Origin: Muribaculaceae bacterium
GTDB taxonomy: Bacteria > Bacteroidota > Bacteroidia > Bacteroidales > Muribaculaceae
DNA: 64,000 nucleotides
Assembly: GCA_017505535.1 (NCBI GenBank)
Contig: JAFVPD010000030.1
Span: forward strand, 291,273 to 355,272
Reading direction: 5' to 3'
Under the pieces are notes generated by a model, which had not been told where the DNA came from, did no database searches, and worked only from the letters and a program-made list of their open reading frames with translations. The position numbers and the translations under genes are program-made. Every line of letters starts with the position of its first letter. Within the stretch, counting starts at the first letter, position 1. Below, in pieces: positions 27,212 through 37,400 of the stretch.

Positions 27212-27842
27212 TTAATATCTTCATATATTCATCATAGGTAATATAACGACCTCCCATGGAACGAAGATGGGGAGTTTCAAGTTGGCAATCAATCATTCGG
27301 CCACCATTATCAGCAAGGAATTGAGCTAATGCAATGAGGGCTATTTTCGACGCATTTGGAACTAACGAAAACATACTTTCGCCGATAAAAGTATTCCCTA
27401 TAGTAACGCCATAAAGTCCCCCTACGAGTTTCCCCTTTTCCCACACTTCAAAACTTGCGGCCCAACCTTCATGGTGCAATCGCGTATATGCCTCAACAAC
27501 TTCTTCGCCAAGCCATGCACCTTGTTGATTATATCTCAATTCGCCACAATTACGTATCACGCCCTCAAAGTCACGATTGATTGACACTTCGTACAAATTT
27601 TTTCGTAACAAGTTACGCATTGAATGGGATATATGGATTTCTTCCGGGAAAATCACAAATCGCTGAAGAGGACAAAACCATAGTTTTTGATTATTGCGAA
27701 ATGCCGACCATGGGAATATGCCATTTGAATAGGCCAACAACAATCGCTCAGTGGAATAATCCCCTCCTACGGCAATGAGGCCATCAGGTTCTCCAAGCCG
27801 AGGATCGGGAAACACAAGTTCATCGGTCAATTCAAATACCAT
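27195..27842 (-). CDS. aat: Leucyl/phenylalanyl-tRNA-protein transferase
   Basis: Adds Leu or Phe from aminoacyl-tRNA to proteins with N-terminal Arg or Lys, creating an N-degron for ClpS. It has 215 residues, the usual size. Motifs: GLIAVGGDYSTERLLLAYSN, GIFPWSAFRNNQKLWFCP, GGLYGVTIGNTFIGESMFS and DCQLETPHLRSMGG. It follows clpA by one base, placing the tagging enzyme beside the adaptor and unfoldase that use its product. Confidence 0.96.
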   Translation of the reverse strand: MVFELTDELVFPDPRLGEPDGLIAVGGDYSTERLLLAYSNGIFPWSAFRNNQKLWFCPLQRFVIFPEEIHISHSMRNLLRKNLYEVSINRDFEGVIRNCGELRYNQQGAWLGEEVVEAYTRLHHEGWAASFEVWEKGKLVGGLYGVTIGNTFIGESMFSLVPNASKIALIALAQFLADNGGRMIDCQLETPHLRSMGGRYITYDEYMKILNDDES

Positions 27843-27843
27843 A

Positions 27844-30084
27844 TCATTTTACCTTAACAAACTTCAACGCGTCGTTTTCAACCTCAACAATTACAAATCC
27901 TCCACGTTTTGCCATTTTCCCAAACAATATTTCTTTCACGAGCAATGGTTTGAGTGTATTATTAATTACTCGTTCTATTTCTCTCGCTCCATATTTCTCA
28001 GAGAAACCTTTTTCGATGAGCCATTGTCGAGCTTGTGCCGTGAGAGTTATCTCCACATTTCTCACCATTAATCGTTTGTTCAGTTCAGCGATTTTCTTGT
28101 CAAGAATGAGCGACGCCATCTCTTGATTCATATCATTGAACACAACAATACTTGACAAGCGATTTATAAACTCGGGCTTGAACGTTTTCTTAACGGCACT
28201 TAGCATCGCCTGCCCTATAGTTACTGTTGAGCCAAATCCCACACCTGACTGTTTGGCATATTGGGCTCCTGAGTTAGATGTCATGATAATAATGGCATGC
28301 GAAAAATCCACCTTGCGTCCACGACTATCTGTGAGCGAGGCATAATCCATCACCTGAAGCAATGTATCAAAGACTTTTTCATGAGCCTTCTCTATTTCAT
28401 CAAGGAGCAATACACAATGAGGAGTCTTCCTTACAGCCTCAGTGAGTCGTCCACCTTCCTCATATCCAATATATCCGGGCGATGAGCCAATAAGCTTTGA
28501 CACACTATAACTTTCAGAATATTCACTCATGTCAAATTTATGCAATGTGACCCCAAGTTGTTGCGACAGAACTCTTGCCACCTCCGTTTTTCCAACACCG
28601 GTAGGACCCACAAATAGCAGACTTGCTTGTGGTTTATGTTCATCGGTCAAGCCGGCACGAGCAGCAAGCACAGCCTCAACAACCGAGTCAATTGCTTGAT
28701 TTTGGCCATAAATACTTGTTTTGAGATTATCGCCCAACTTTGCAAGCGCCGAAGTATCGTTATAGTCAATAATTTTACTTTCCACGTTACCCATTTGAGC
28801 CACAATCTGGGCAATAAGATCGCAATTTATCGATTGACTCTTTTGGCCAACGATAGGATTCATCTCTCTATATGCACCGGCCTCATCTAACACATCGATA
28901 GCCTTATCGGGAAAATTGCGGTCGGCAATGAAACGCTCACTCAATCTCACCACTTGCTGCAAAACACCTTCGAGATATTTCACACCATGAGCACGCTCAA
29001 AACGGCGTCTTACGTGGTCCAAAATACACACCGTTTCATCGGGCGAGGGTTGTTCAATATCTAATTTTTGGAAACGGCGCAAAAACCTTGCGCAACTATC
29101 CATGTAACGAGTTATATCTTCATGATTGGTTATTCCAATAAATCGCAATTGTTCATCATCAAGATATGGCATAAATACTTGAGTAAAATCACGACTGCCA
29201 TTAGCATCACCCTTACCACCGGCAAGTGTGTGAATATCATCAATAATTATTATACCTCCACCTTGTTGCTTAATACCGTTCATCACAGCCGAGACACGTT
29301 GCTCGATTTCGCCTTGATATTGAGCGCCGGCCATGAGAGTTTGCACCGACATCTCATAGAATTTAAGACGCGCAATGCGAGAAGGGAGACTGTGTTTGTT
29401 TATAAAGCCACGCACAAGTGCAGTTTTACCGACACCGGGGTCGCCAACGATCAACACATTATTTTTATCACAACGACTGAGTATTTGGGCTATTCGTTTC
29501 AACTCCGATTCTCTCCCAACAATATTCCACTCATCGCTTGATTTGTTGGGCATTTCAACTACAAATTTTTTCCATCCACATTCTCCTAATGAATCTTCAT
29601 CTAACGACGGGCCAAATCCCGGTCCTTGAGCGTCCATTACACTTTGCGTATCAAGCGCAAGCATTGCCTCAGCAAATTCCTGCAAGTCAGCAATTTCACG
29701 CGATATCAAATCGGAAACATCACAATGGTTTTCATTAAGAATAGAAATGAGGATAGCGACAGAAGGCACCGGAGCATCAACCCTACCTCTGACAGTACCA
29801 CGAGCGCGTTCAAGCACACCCTTAAGCAAATGCGAAAACTCGGGTACATAATCAATATGATCAGGGACGGCCGGAACATCTTCTATAAGTCGATTTACCA
29901 AAACCGAACGTAATCCTTCAAAATTAATTTTTTGTTTAAAATTGCTCATACAAAGTTCTCGGCACTCAAATATCGCAACAAGAAAATGCTCGGGCATTAC
30001 AAATTCATTTCTGAAATCGGTAGCGACATCAAATGCATCATCAAGCAATTGTTGAGCAAAGGGTGTGAGTGTTATCTTTTCCAT
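27844..30084 (-). CDS. clpA: ATP-dependent Clp protease ATPase subunit ClpA
   Basis: A 746-residue AAA+ unfoldase that works with ClpP and the ClpS adaptor. Order: N domain (~1-145, FAQQLLDDAFDVATDFRNEF), first ATPase (GDPGVGKTALVRGF, IIIIDDIHTLAGG), no UVR or long coiled middle domain, second ATPase ([29 protein letters not shown]) and D2 end (GFSEKYGAREIERVI). Lack of the middle domain and the clpS neighbour (7 bases upstream) separate it from the ClpC at 16 kb. Confidence 0.95.
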   Translation of the reverse strand: MEKITLTPFAQQLLDDAFDVATDFRNEFVMPEHFLVAIFECRELCMSNFKQKINFEGLRSVLVNRLIEDVPAVPDHIDYVPEFSHLLKGVLERARGTVRGRVDAPVPSVAILISILNENHCDVSDLISREIADLQEFAEAMLALDTQSVMDAQGPGFGPSLDEDSLGECGWKKFVVEMPNKSSDEWNIVGRESELKRIAQILSRCDKNNVLIVGDPGVGKTALVRGFINKHSLPSRIARLKFYEMSVQTLMAGAQYQGEIEQRVSAVMNGIKQQGGGIIIIDDIHTLAGGKGDANGSRDFTQVFMPYLDDEQLRFIGITNHEDITRYMDSCARFLRRFQKLDIEQPSPDETVCILDHVRRRFERAHGVKYLEGVLQQVVRLSERFIADRNFPDKAIDVLDEAGAYREMNPIVGQKSQSINCDLIAQIVAQMGNVESKIIDYNDTSALAKLGDNLKTSIYGQNQAIDSVVEAVLAARAGLTDEHKPQASLLFVGPTGVGKTEVARVLSQQLGVTLHKFDMSEYSESYSVSKLIGSSPGYIGYEEGGRLTEAVRKTPHCVLLLDEIEKAHEKVFDTLLQVMDYASLTDSRGRKVDFSHAIIIMTSNSGAQYAKQSGVGFGSTVTIGQAMLSAVKKTFKPEFINRLSSIVVFNDMNQEMASLILDKKIAELNKRLMVRNVEITLTAQARQWLIEKGFSEKYGAREIERVINNTLKPLLVKEILFGKMAKRGGFVIVEVENDALKFVKVK

Positions 30085-30091
30085 AGAATTA

Positions 30092-30397
30092 TCATAGTTT
30101 TTGATGTACAGTAATAAGTAAAGGGAAACCTTCTAATCGAGCCATTTCAGTTGCCTTGTCGGCTTTTGAATGTGCAATATCATAGCCGTATGTTCCTGCG
30201 ACAGCCTCTCCATTAACATGAACGTCAAGCATAATTTGAGTAGCCTCATCTTCTGTTTTAAAGAATACATTTTGAAGCACCTTTACTACAAATTCCATTG
30301 TCGTGACATCATCATTATGAAAAATGACATCATACATTGCCGGATAACGCTCCTTATAACGTGTACCTGATTGAGTTATTGATTGATTTTGTTCCAT
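30092..30397 (-). CDS. clpS: ClpS N-degron adaptor
   Basis: Binds proteins with N-terminal Leu, Phe, Tyr or Trp and hands them to ClpA. It has 101 residues from the ATG at 30397; a TTG three codons earlier would add MHR but is less likely. Core motifs: YDVIFHNDDVTTMEFVVKVL (with the NDD pocket) and HVNGEAVAGTYGYDIAHSKA, then FPLLITVHQ. First gene of the clpS-clpA-aat-EamA group. Confidence 0.95.
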   Translation of the reverse strand: MEQNQSITQSGTRYKERYPAMYDVIFHNDDVTTMEFVVKVLQNVFFKTEDEATQIMLDVHVNGEAVAGTYGYDIAHSKADKATEMARLEGFPLLITVHQKL

Positions 30398-30440
30398 ACG
30401 ATGCAAAAATACAACAAATTAGCGACTTTTATATGCGAGT

Positions 30441-30920
30441 TCATTCACCTTCGACTTTACAACATGTAAAACGAAAATCGGTCGCAGCCTTTTCGGGAGG
30501 GAAACAATAATAGGACAATTCGGCCTCGGAGCACACTCGACCTTTGACCGACAACGTAACATCAATAATAGCGATGTTGCGCCTCATCTCCCTTATACGG
30601 GCACGAGCCTCAACCGTAACGCCCTCATCGGTAGAAATTGGTCGACGATATCGAGCATTAAACGACATTGTCATTCCCGACGTTTGCAACTTACGCGACA
30701 CAACCCAACCACCCATTTCGTCCATTATTGTGGCTTGAATTCCTCCATGAAGAGTTTTTAGCCAACCTTGGAAATTATCATTTGGATTCCAAAACGACAC
30801 AATATCATCACCGTCTTCCCAAAACTCCATTTTTAGGCCGAATGGATTTTGCGGAGCACATGCAAAGCAATTATACCCTTCATCAACCAAGTCAAGCCAT
30901 GGATTTATGATTTTTTTCAT
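30441..30920 (-). CDS. Hotdog-fold thioesterase (PaaI/4HBT type)
   Basis: 159 residues. The hotdog core is seen in FQGWLKTLHGGIQATIMDEM (helix with the HGG entry and catalytic acidic residue) and MTMSFNARYRRPISTDEGVT. A Cys-containing N-terminal segment (EGYNCFACAPQNPFGLKMEF) precedes it, typical of a subgroup of unknown substrate. It is likely an acyl-CoA thioesterase. It has its own promoter and lies 35 bases upstream of clpS, so read-through into clpS is possible. Confidence 0.85.
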   Translation of the reverse strand: MKKIINPWLDLVDEGYNCFACAPQNPFGLKMEFWEDGDDIVSFWNPNDNFQGWLKTLHGGIQATIMDEMGGWVVSRKLQTSGMTMSFNARYRRPISTDEGVTVEARARIREMRRNIAIIDVTLSVKGRVCSEAELSYYCFPPEKAATDFRFTCCKVEGE

Positions 30921-30962
30921 TGTAATTTATCATTTAAATATAACAACAGATACATATCTTAT

Positions 30963-30993
30963 ACAAATTTACACATTTTAATCGGTTACGCAA
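30963..30993 (-). promoter_or_regulatory. Promoter of the thioesterase gene
   Basis: TTTG (30990-30993), 19 bp, TAAATTTG (30963-30970), minus strand. Confidence 0.7.
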
Positions 30994-31001
30994 AACTCAT
31001 T

Positions 31002-31034
31002 TTTTGGATTTGCGCTTGTTTTGACGTATCTTTG
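31002..31034 (+). promoter_or_regulatory. Promoter of the GH13 lipoprotein gene
   Basis: TTTG (31002-31005), 21 bp, TATCTTTG (31027-31034). Divergent from the thioesterase promoter, the -33 boxes being about 10 bp apart. Confidence 0.75.
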
Positions 31035-31066
31035 TCTCAAAATTATATCATATTATATTACATCTC

Positions 31067-32497
31067 ATGAAACTCTTATTTTATCCTGCCACAGCAGCCT
31101 TATGCTTGGCTCTTGGCTTATCTTCATGCTCATCAAACGAAGATCAAAATTTGGCCGAAACAAGTGACAATGTCATTCTTCATGCATGGTCTTGGTCTTT
31201 TAACACTATTGCCGACAACATGGCCGACATAGCCAATGCCGGATATACCTTTGTTCAAACATCTCCTGCCAATACTTGCTACGTTGGCGAAAACGGAGGA
31301 ATGGCACTTTTCAGCCAAGAAGGCGATTCGGTTTCAGGTAAATGGTATTACTATTATCAACCCATTGACTGGAAAATCGGCAACCACCTACTTGGCAATC
31401 GTGATGAATTTAAAGCAATGTGTGATAGTGCTGCAAAATATGGCGTAAAAATTATCGTTGACGTACTCCCTAATCACACTGCAATTGACCACACCGCCGT
31501 TACTGCATCATTGGATAGTGCAGTTGGTGGACATGAAAATCTATTTCATGAAAATGGCTTTAAAAAAATCACTCAATGGAACGACCGTTTTGAATGCACT
31601 ACCGGTATGATGGGCGGACTTCCCGATGTTAATACCGAAAATCCCGATTTTCAATATTACTACATGCAATATGTCAACGATCTCATTGCATGCGGTGCTC
31701 GCGGATTTCGCTATGACACAGCTAAACACATCGGGCTACCCTCAGATCCCACCGATGCAAAGTCGGCCAAAAACAATTTTTGGGACATCGCAACCGGACG
31801 TGATTCAATTCGCGACATCACATTGTTAATGCCTGATAGCCTATTTATCTATGGAGAAGTGCTACAAGACAAAAATGTAAAAGAAGAGGAATACGCTGAA
31901 TACATCGACCAAACAGCAAGCGCATATGGACATGTTCTTCGCAATGCGCTTAATGCTCACAACTATTTTGCCGACTCACTTTCTCATTGGCACCACAAAG
32001 TTTCGCCTCTTAAACTTGTAACATGGGTGGAATCTCACGATACATATTGCAATGCCCACGAATCAGCAGGTATGAGTGACGAACTTATTCGCATGGGTTG
32101 GGTATTCCTAACAGCTCGTCAACAAGGTACTCCCCTATTTTTCAGCCGTCCCGATGGTAGCACTCGTGAAAACTACTGGGGTAATAATCGCATCGGCGCT
32201 CGTGGTAATGATGAATTCAAACACCCTGAAGTTATTGCAGCCAATCATTTCCGCAAAGCAATGAGCGGGCAAGCCGAGCTTGTTTCACCCTCAGAAGATG
32301 GAGCAGCTATCGCAATAAGCCGTGGGAACAAAGGGGTAGCAATAATCAATTTCACAGACCAGCCTCAAAACATCAACATCAAAACGACATTACCCGATGG
32401 AACATACACCGACCATGTTCATAATGCATCTTTCTCCATTAATAATGGAATCGTATCGGGTACAATAGCACCTCTCACCTCCTATGTGATATATTAA
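31067..32497 (+). CDS. GH13 alpha-amylase-family lipoprotein
   Basis: 476 residues. The start is a lipoprotein signal (ALGLSSC, then a Ser/Asn/Asp-rich stretch), so it is anchored in an outer or inner membrane leaflet. The four GH13 regions are present: DVLPNHT, GFRYDTAKH (nucleophile Asp), YGEVLQ (acid Glu) and WVESHDTY (Asp). A short C-terminal beta domain ends the protein. It is likely an alpha-amylase acting on starch outside the cytoplasm and feeding the MalQ and pullulanase steps; exact bond specificity is not readable. No SusC/SusD genes adjoin it. Confidence 0.9.
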   Translation: MKLLFYPATAALCLALGLSSCSSNEDQNLAETSDNVILHAWSWSFNTIADNMADIANAGYTFVQTSPANTCYVGENGGMALFSQEGDSVSGKWYYYYQPIDWKIGNHLLGNRDEFKAMCDSAAKYGVKIIVDVLPNHTAIDHTAVTASLDSAVGGHENLFHENGFKKITQWNDRFECTTGMMGGLPDVNTENPDFQYYYMQYVNDLIACGARGFRYDTAKHIGLPSDPTDAKSAKNNFWDIATGRDSIRDITLLMPDSLFIYGEVLQDKNVKEEEYAEYIDQTASAYGHVLRNALNAHNYFADSLSHWHHKVSPLKLVTWVESHDTYCNAHESAGMSDELIRMGWVFLTARQQGTPLFFSRPDGSTRENYWGNNRIGARGNDEFKHPEVIAANHFRKAMSGQAELVSPSEDGAAIAISRGNKGVAIINFTDQPQNINIKTTLPDGTYTDHVHNASFSINNGIVSGTIAPLTSYVIY

Positions 32498-32538
32498 TCC
32501 ATCAGTTCACACTCCATAAACTATTTCAAATCAACATA

Positions 32539-32578
32539 AAATAGCGGCCGGGCATCGTATTCGGCCGCTATTTTTATC
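32539..32578 (+). terminator. Terminator after the GH13 lipoprotein gene
   Basis: AAATAGCGGCCG (32539-32550) pairs with CGGCCGCTATTT (32562-32573) and is followed by T. Confidence 0.9.
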
Positions 32579-32955
32579 ATATTGTCAAGCATCACCCTAA
32601 TTTTAACATTATTTAATTCAACAACAATCTGTAGCATATTCACAGCGAATTATTATCATCATTCCATATAACACGCATTAAACCAACATTCTCACACAAA
32701 TACCCTCATAAATACAACAAATAATAAATTCACCAACATCTTATCCTCATGACACAAATTATGAAATAAGCATCTCATTCACTAAATTTGTAACAGAAAC
32801 AATAACAGTAATTAAATTAACTTTTTCATAGTTTTTGAATTATAGAGGATTAGACATAAATTCTAACATTAAGTACTAAGTGTTAAGGAATAAGGACTCC
32901 GTTGATGGCGTCCTTATTTGTTTTCCAAATAATAAATTTCCCCAAAGATACCCCC
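32579..32955. other. AT-rich intergenic stretch
   Basis: No supported protein gene. It holds a lone TAAATTTG box (32783-32790) and a strong hairpin (AATAAGGAC at 32889-32897 with GTCCTTATT at 32910-32918). The ~100 bases between them could be a small RNA or the leftover end of a lost gene. Confidence 0.4.
32889..32920 (+). terminator. Hairpin in the AT-rich stretch
   Basis: A 9 bp perfect stem around a 12-base loop, followed on the plus strand by TGTTTTCC, a weak T tract. Confidence 0.5.
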
Positions 32956-33168
32956 TCAGCCACCCCAAAAAGACGAACGCAATCTAAAAAAGACTGCGTC
33001 GTTATATGTTTCAAATAAAAAATTAGCTGACTTATCACTAGAAGCCTCTGCTTTTGCATAAGCAATTTCAAGGTCTTTGACAAGTTTCCGTTGTTGCTCT
33101 AATTCCTGTTTTGCTTTTTGACCGTTTACATCAAGTTCAACGGTCGCTTTAGTTGTATAATCACTCAT
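32956..33168 (-). pseudogene. Truncated phage tail tape-measure-like protein
   Basis: The first ~45 residues from the Met at 33168 (MSDYTTKATVELDVNGQKAK, QELEQQRKLVKDLEIAYAKA) look like the start of a phage tape-measure or minor tail protein, normally many hundreds of residues long. The reading then ends after 70 residues with sequence that no longer fits (FRLRSSFWGG). I read it as the 5' end of a deleted prophage gene. No other structural phage gene remains. Confidence 0.5.
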
Positions 33169-33220
33169 ATTTCGCTTATTTTTAGCGAAATTGAGAAAAA
33201 AAGGTAAGGGGATAAAAGAC

Positions 33221-33247
33221 AAAAAAGCCGTGCATAAGCACAGCTTT
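33221..33247. terminator. Hairpin beside the phage remnant
   Basis: AAAAGC-GTGC pairs with GCAC-GCTTTT around ATAA with one internal mismatch, flanked by A and T runs. It lies between the small membrane protein gene and the tape-measure fragment. Confidence 0.6.
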
Positions 33248-33280
33248 TATCGATATTCTATTTTTCTAATTTTCTAATTA

Positions 33281-33442
33281 TTAAGTTCTTTCTAAAATAT
33301 ATTTTTTCAGTTCATTAAACAACCCTCCAAAAAATCCCACAACAAAGGTACCACAAATAGAAACGCCTAAAATAATTAATCCGAGCAATGCAATTGCAAG
33401 AACCAACATAACTAAATAAGCGATAAAATCTAATAGAACCAT
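33281..33442 (-). CDS. Small membrane protein, 53 residues
   Basis: A short frame starting at 33442: MVLLDFIAYLVMLVLAIALL opens one or two hydrophobic helices (Gly-rich, to about residue 42), and the protein ends with a charged tail (NELKKYILERT). It has a promoter-like sequence just upstream (33464-33495) and a hairpin just downstream (33221-33247), which supports a real gene. It sits beside a phage remnant, so a holin-like or prophage-borne membrane protein is possible; the function is unknown. Confidence 0.55.
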   Translation of the reverse strand: MVLLDFIAYLVMLVLAIALLGLIILGVSICGTFVVGFFGGLFNELKKYILERT

Positions 33443-33463
33443 AACTTAATATATTGCTTTTTA

Positions 33464-33495
33464 CAAAAATAGTCAAAAAAAATGACATTTGCAAT
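33464..33495 (-). promoter_or_regulatory. Promoter of the 53-residue membrane protein gene
   Basis: ATTG (33492-33495), 20 bp, TATTTTTG (33464-33471), minus strand; the start codon is 22 bases downstream. Confidence 0.55.
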
Positions 33496-33796
33496 AGGCC
33501 GTAAAAGATTGATAATCAATTATAGTAACATTTGACATTTCTGCGAAAAATTACGAAATTCTTGCGAATTTCCACACTTCAAAATAAAACGCGTCTAATA
33601 TTCAGGCAATTAAATAGGATTAACACGGAAATTTTTCCTTGTTTTAGTCGGAAGCCCCCCGACCACGATAGTGTGAGTGAAAATAAACGAAGTGTAAATG
33701 GCGACAATAAAAGGGAGATTGGGCGTGTTTGCGTGCAATATAGTTAGCTGTAATGCAATGTCTATCAGCACGTGGCCTAATATCAGAAATTATGCT

Positions 33797-33804
33797 TAAC
33801 TTTG
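33797..33804 (+). promoter_or_regulatory. -7 box of ruvA-sprA
   Basis: TAACTTTG 25 bases before the ruvA start; no good -33 box at 19-21 bp. Confidence 0.55.
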
Positions 33805-33828
33805 TAGCGAAAACAACGAAACATAGTT

Positions 33829-34410
33829 ATGATTGAATATATACACGGAACAATTGCCGAACTCACCCCTACTTATGCAGTAATTGACTGTGGAGGAATA
33901 GGCTACCTTCTTAACATTTCATTACCCACATTTACACGTCTTGAAGGGTCAACCTCAGCTAAGCTACTTGCGCATGAGGTCATTCGCGAAGATGCTCACG
34001 TATTATTTGGATTCATCGACGAACAAGAGCGTTCATTATTCCGCTTATTGATTGGGGTATCAGGAGTTGGAGCAAACACTGCTCGCATGATACTATCTTC
34101 AATCGCTGCTCCGGAACTTGAAATTGTAATATCAACAGGTGACGCCACTCGCCTCAAAAACGTCAAGGGAATAGGTGCAAAAACAGCACAAAGAATAATT
34201 GTTGACCTCAAAGATAAAATAAAACCCATAGGTGATGCGTTAATACTACAACCGGCCACGACAAACGACATCTTTGACGAGGCATTGGCAGCATTGGTTA
34301 TGCTTGGATTTACACGGCAACAATCTCAAAAAGTACTGAAAAAACTTTTTGACAACGACCCAACAATCAAGGTTGAAACTGCCATAAAAAAAGCATTATC
34401 AATGATGTAA
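33829..34410 (+). CDS. ruvA: Holliday junction DNA helicase subunit RuvA
   Basis: Binds four-way junctions and loads RuvB, 193 residues. Domain I is an OB barrel (MIEYIHGTIAELTPTYAVID, GIGYLLNI), domain II has two helix-hairpin-helix motifs (LIGVSGVGANTARMIL and LKNVKGIGAKTAQRIIVDL), and domain III (~145-193) binds RuvB. It is followed by sprA after 51 bases, the usual Bacteroidetes neighbour. Confidence 0.96.
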   Translation: MIEYIHGTIAELTPTYAVIDCGGIGYLLNISLPTFTRLEGSTSAKLLAHEVIREDAHVLFGFIDEQERSLFRLLIGVSGVGANTARMILSSIAAPELEIVISTGDATRLKNVKGIGAKTAQRIIVDLKDKIKPIGDALILQPATTNDIFDEALAALVMLGFTRQQSQKVLKKLFDNDPTIKVETAIKKALSMM

Positions 34411-34461
34411 CAATGCTTAAAAGTGTTGCAACAAAGTGAAGGCTGAGGCAATAAACCACTA

Positions 34462-37400
34462 ATGGGAAAGTATTTAAAGAAATTATCACATAAAATATAT
34501 ATAACAATTGGGTGCGTTATAATAACATGCCTGATTTCTTCTTTATTTGCATCAGCCCAATATTACAAATCGGAGATGAAAGCTCCGGCACCGGCCAATA
34601 CCACTCCTCCACCATCAAAACAAAAAGGGGATTCTATTGAAATGCGCTATGAAATTCAGCCCACTACCCCTAAGAATTATGACCAGCTCACTAAAGAGGC
34701 CGGTCCAATGGATTTAAAAACACCGTCAAACATCACTACTACAGCCGAATATGATTTCTTAACCGGGTGCTATGTTATACGCACCAAGGTTGGTGAAACC
34801 GATATAGCTACACCCTTTATGCTCTCGGCCGATCAATACAACAACTGGCAAATGCGCCAATCAATGCAAGAATACTATCGTATGCGCAATGCTGAGTTGT
34901 TTGAGAAAAAAGCAAAAGAGCCATTCAACGTGCTCGACATGAACTTTGCATTAGGTCCATTAGAAAAAATATTTGGTCCCGGTGGAGTACAACTTAAAAC
35001 ACAAGGGTCGGTACAAATTCAAATGGGAATAAAGTCAAACAAAACCGACAATCCCGCCCTTCCATTAAACTCGCGTCGCAAGACCTATTTTGACTTTGAC
35101 CAAAAGATCCAAGCAACAATTGGCGCATCGGTTGGCGACAAATTGAAATTCAACATGACCTACAACACCGATGCGACATTTGATTTTGACTCAAAAAACC
35201 TCAAGTTGCAATTTGAGGGCAAAGAAGATGATATCATAAAAAGCATTGAAGCCGGAAACGTAAGTATGACCACCGGGTCATCTCTCATAAGAGGAAGTAC
35301 GGCTCTATTTGGCGTTAAAACAAAACTACAATTTGGAAAATTAACAGCAACGGCTCTTGTCTCTCAACAAAACTCCGAATCAAAAACCGTCAACACTAAG
35401 GGAGGCGTCCAAACGACTGATTTCTCTATAAATTGCGATGAGTATGATCAAAATCGTCACTTCTTCCTATCTCATTTCTTCCGTGACAACTATGATCAAT
35501 TTGCATCAAAGCTCCCTTACGTCTCATCGGGTGTTAATATCACTCGCATTGAAGTGTGGGTTACCAATAAAAGTGGCAACTACAATCAGTCGCGCAATAT
35601 TGTGGCGTTCATGGACCTTGCCGAAAACAAAGTTCTCGCCAACAACTATTGGAGTCCAAACATGGCATTGGATAATCCGGCCAACTCATCTAACAACCTC
35701 TTAAGCGTCATCAAGGAGCAATATCCCGATGCACGAAACATCAATACCGTAACACAAGCTCTTGAGCCCCTGTCGGCTTATGGCATAGAAGGAGGTAAAG
35801 ACTATGAAAAAGTTGAAAGTGCCCGATTGCTTTCATCTTCGGAATATACCCTCAACTCATCATTAGGATATATCTCAATAAAGAGTGCGCTCAATGCCGA
35901 TGAGGTATTGGGTGTTGCTTTTGAGTACACCTATAAAGGCCAAGTCTATCAAGTGGGAGAATTTTCAGGCGACATTACTACAACCGGAAATTCTCTATAT
36001 GTAAAAATGCTTAAAAGCACCACGGTTGCTCCACGTCTTCCAATGTGGGACCTTATGATGAAAAACGTATATTCGCTCGGAGCATATCAAATACAAAAAA
36101 GCAAGTTTAAACTTAACATCAAATACCTGAGCGATACAACAGGAACACAAATAAACTATCTTCCTGTTCCAGGGCTTAACAATCAGTCACTTCTACAAGT
36201 GATGAACCTTGACCGCATAGATTCAAACGATGAATCTAATCCCGACGGATTCTTTGACTATATTGAAGGATATACCGTTATTTCATCAAACGGAAAAATC
36301 ATCTTCCCTGTTGTAGAACCGTTTGGCTCTCACCTGGCAAAGAAAATAAACAACCCTGCGCTCGCAAGCCAATATGTCTATCAAGAGCTATACGATTCAA
36401 CCCTTGTTGTAGCTCGCCAATTTGCCGACAAAAACAAATTTATACTTGATGGTGAATATCAAGCCTCGTCGGGATCACAAATCAGGCTCAATGCTATGAA
36501 TGTGCCACGCGGGTCGGTGGTTGTTACCGCCGGAGGAGTCACCCTTACCGAAAATAGCGACTATACGGTTGACTACTCAATGGGTATCGTGACAATTACC
36601 AACCAAAGCATTATAGATTCAGGTCAAAGCATCAGTGTTTCACTTGAAAACCAATCAATGTTTAGCACACAGCGCAAAACATTATTAGGGCTTGATTTAC
36701 AATATGCTTTTAATAAAGATTTCAATATTGGAGCCACAATGTTACATTTCTCAGAAAAAGCACTCACCGAGAAAGTAAACATTGGAGATGAAGTTATTAA
36801 CAACTCTATGTGGGGATTGAACTTATCCTATAACAACGAGTTTATGTGGCTCACAAATTTGCTCAACAAAATTCCAACGGTAAATGCAACAGCTCCATCT
36901 CGCGTGAGCATCACTGCCGAATTTGCCCAACTATTGCCCAATCAACAAAAATCGGGGTCAAATCAAGGAAGCTCCTACGTTGATGATTTTGAGTCAACAC
37001 AAACAGGCATAGACCTACGCTCGCCCTATTCTTGGTTCTTGGCGTCAACACCTTATGAACAAGGAGCAAATGCCATGTTCCCTGAAGCATCTTTGACAAA
37101 TAATATCGATTATGGCAAAAATCGCGCATTGCTCGCATGGTACTACATCGACCGAATGTTCACTCAAAAAAACTCAAGCTTAGCTCCGGGTTATATCAAG
37201 AGTGACTTGAAGCAATTGTCCAACCCTTACGTGCGAGAAGTAACATCACGCGAAATCTTCCCCGGGCGTGAACTCAACTATGGTGAATCATCAACCATAC
37301 AAACCCTCAATCTATCGTTCTACCCCGAGGAACGTGGTCCTTACAACCTTGATGCTACCAATATCGATGAGCAAGGGCGATTGCTATATCCCGAAAAACG

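Larger units (their letters stand above)
33443..33828. other. Intergenic region before ruvA
   Basis: Holds the small-gene promoter (33464-33495) and the ruvA -7 box. The middle part (about 33530-33760) has mixed composition, including a GC-rich patch near 33645-33670, and no supported gene. Confidence 0.5.

Noticed and set aside
30404..30411. TATTTTTG on the minus strand as a clpS promoter
   Set aside because: It would start transcription at the start codon and has no -33 box; read-through from the thioesterase promoter is simpler.
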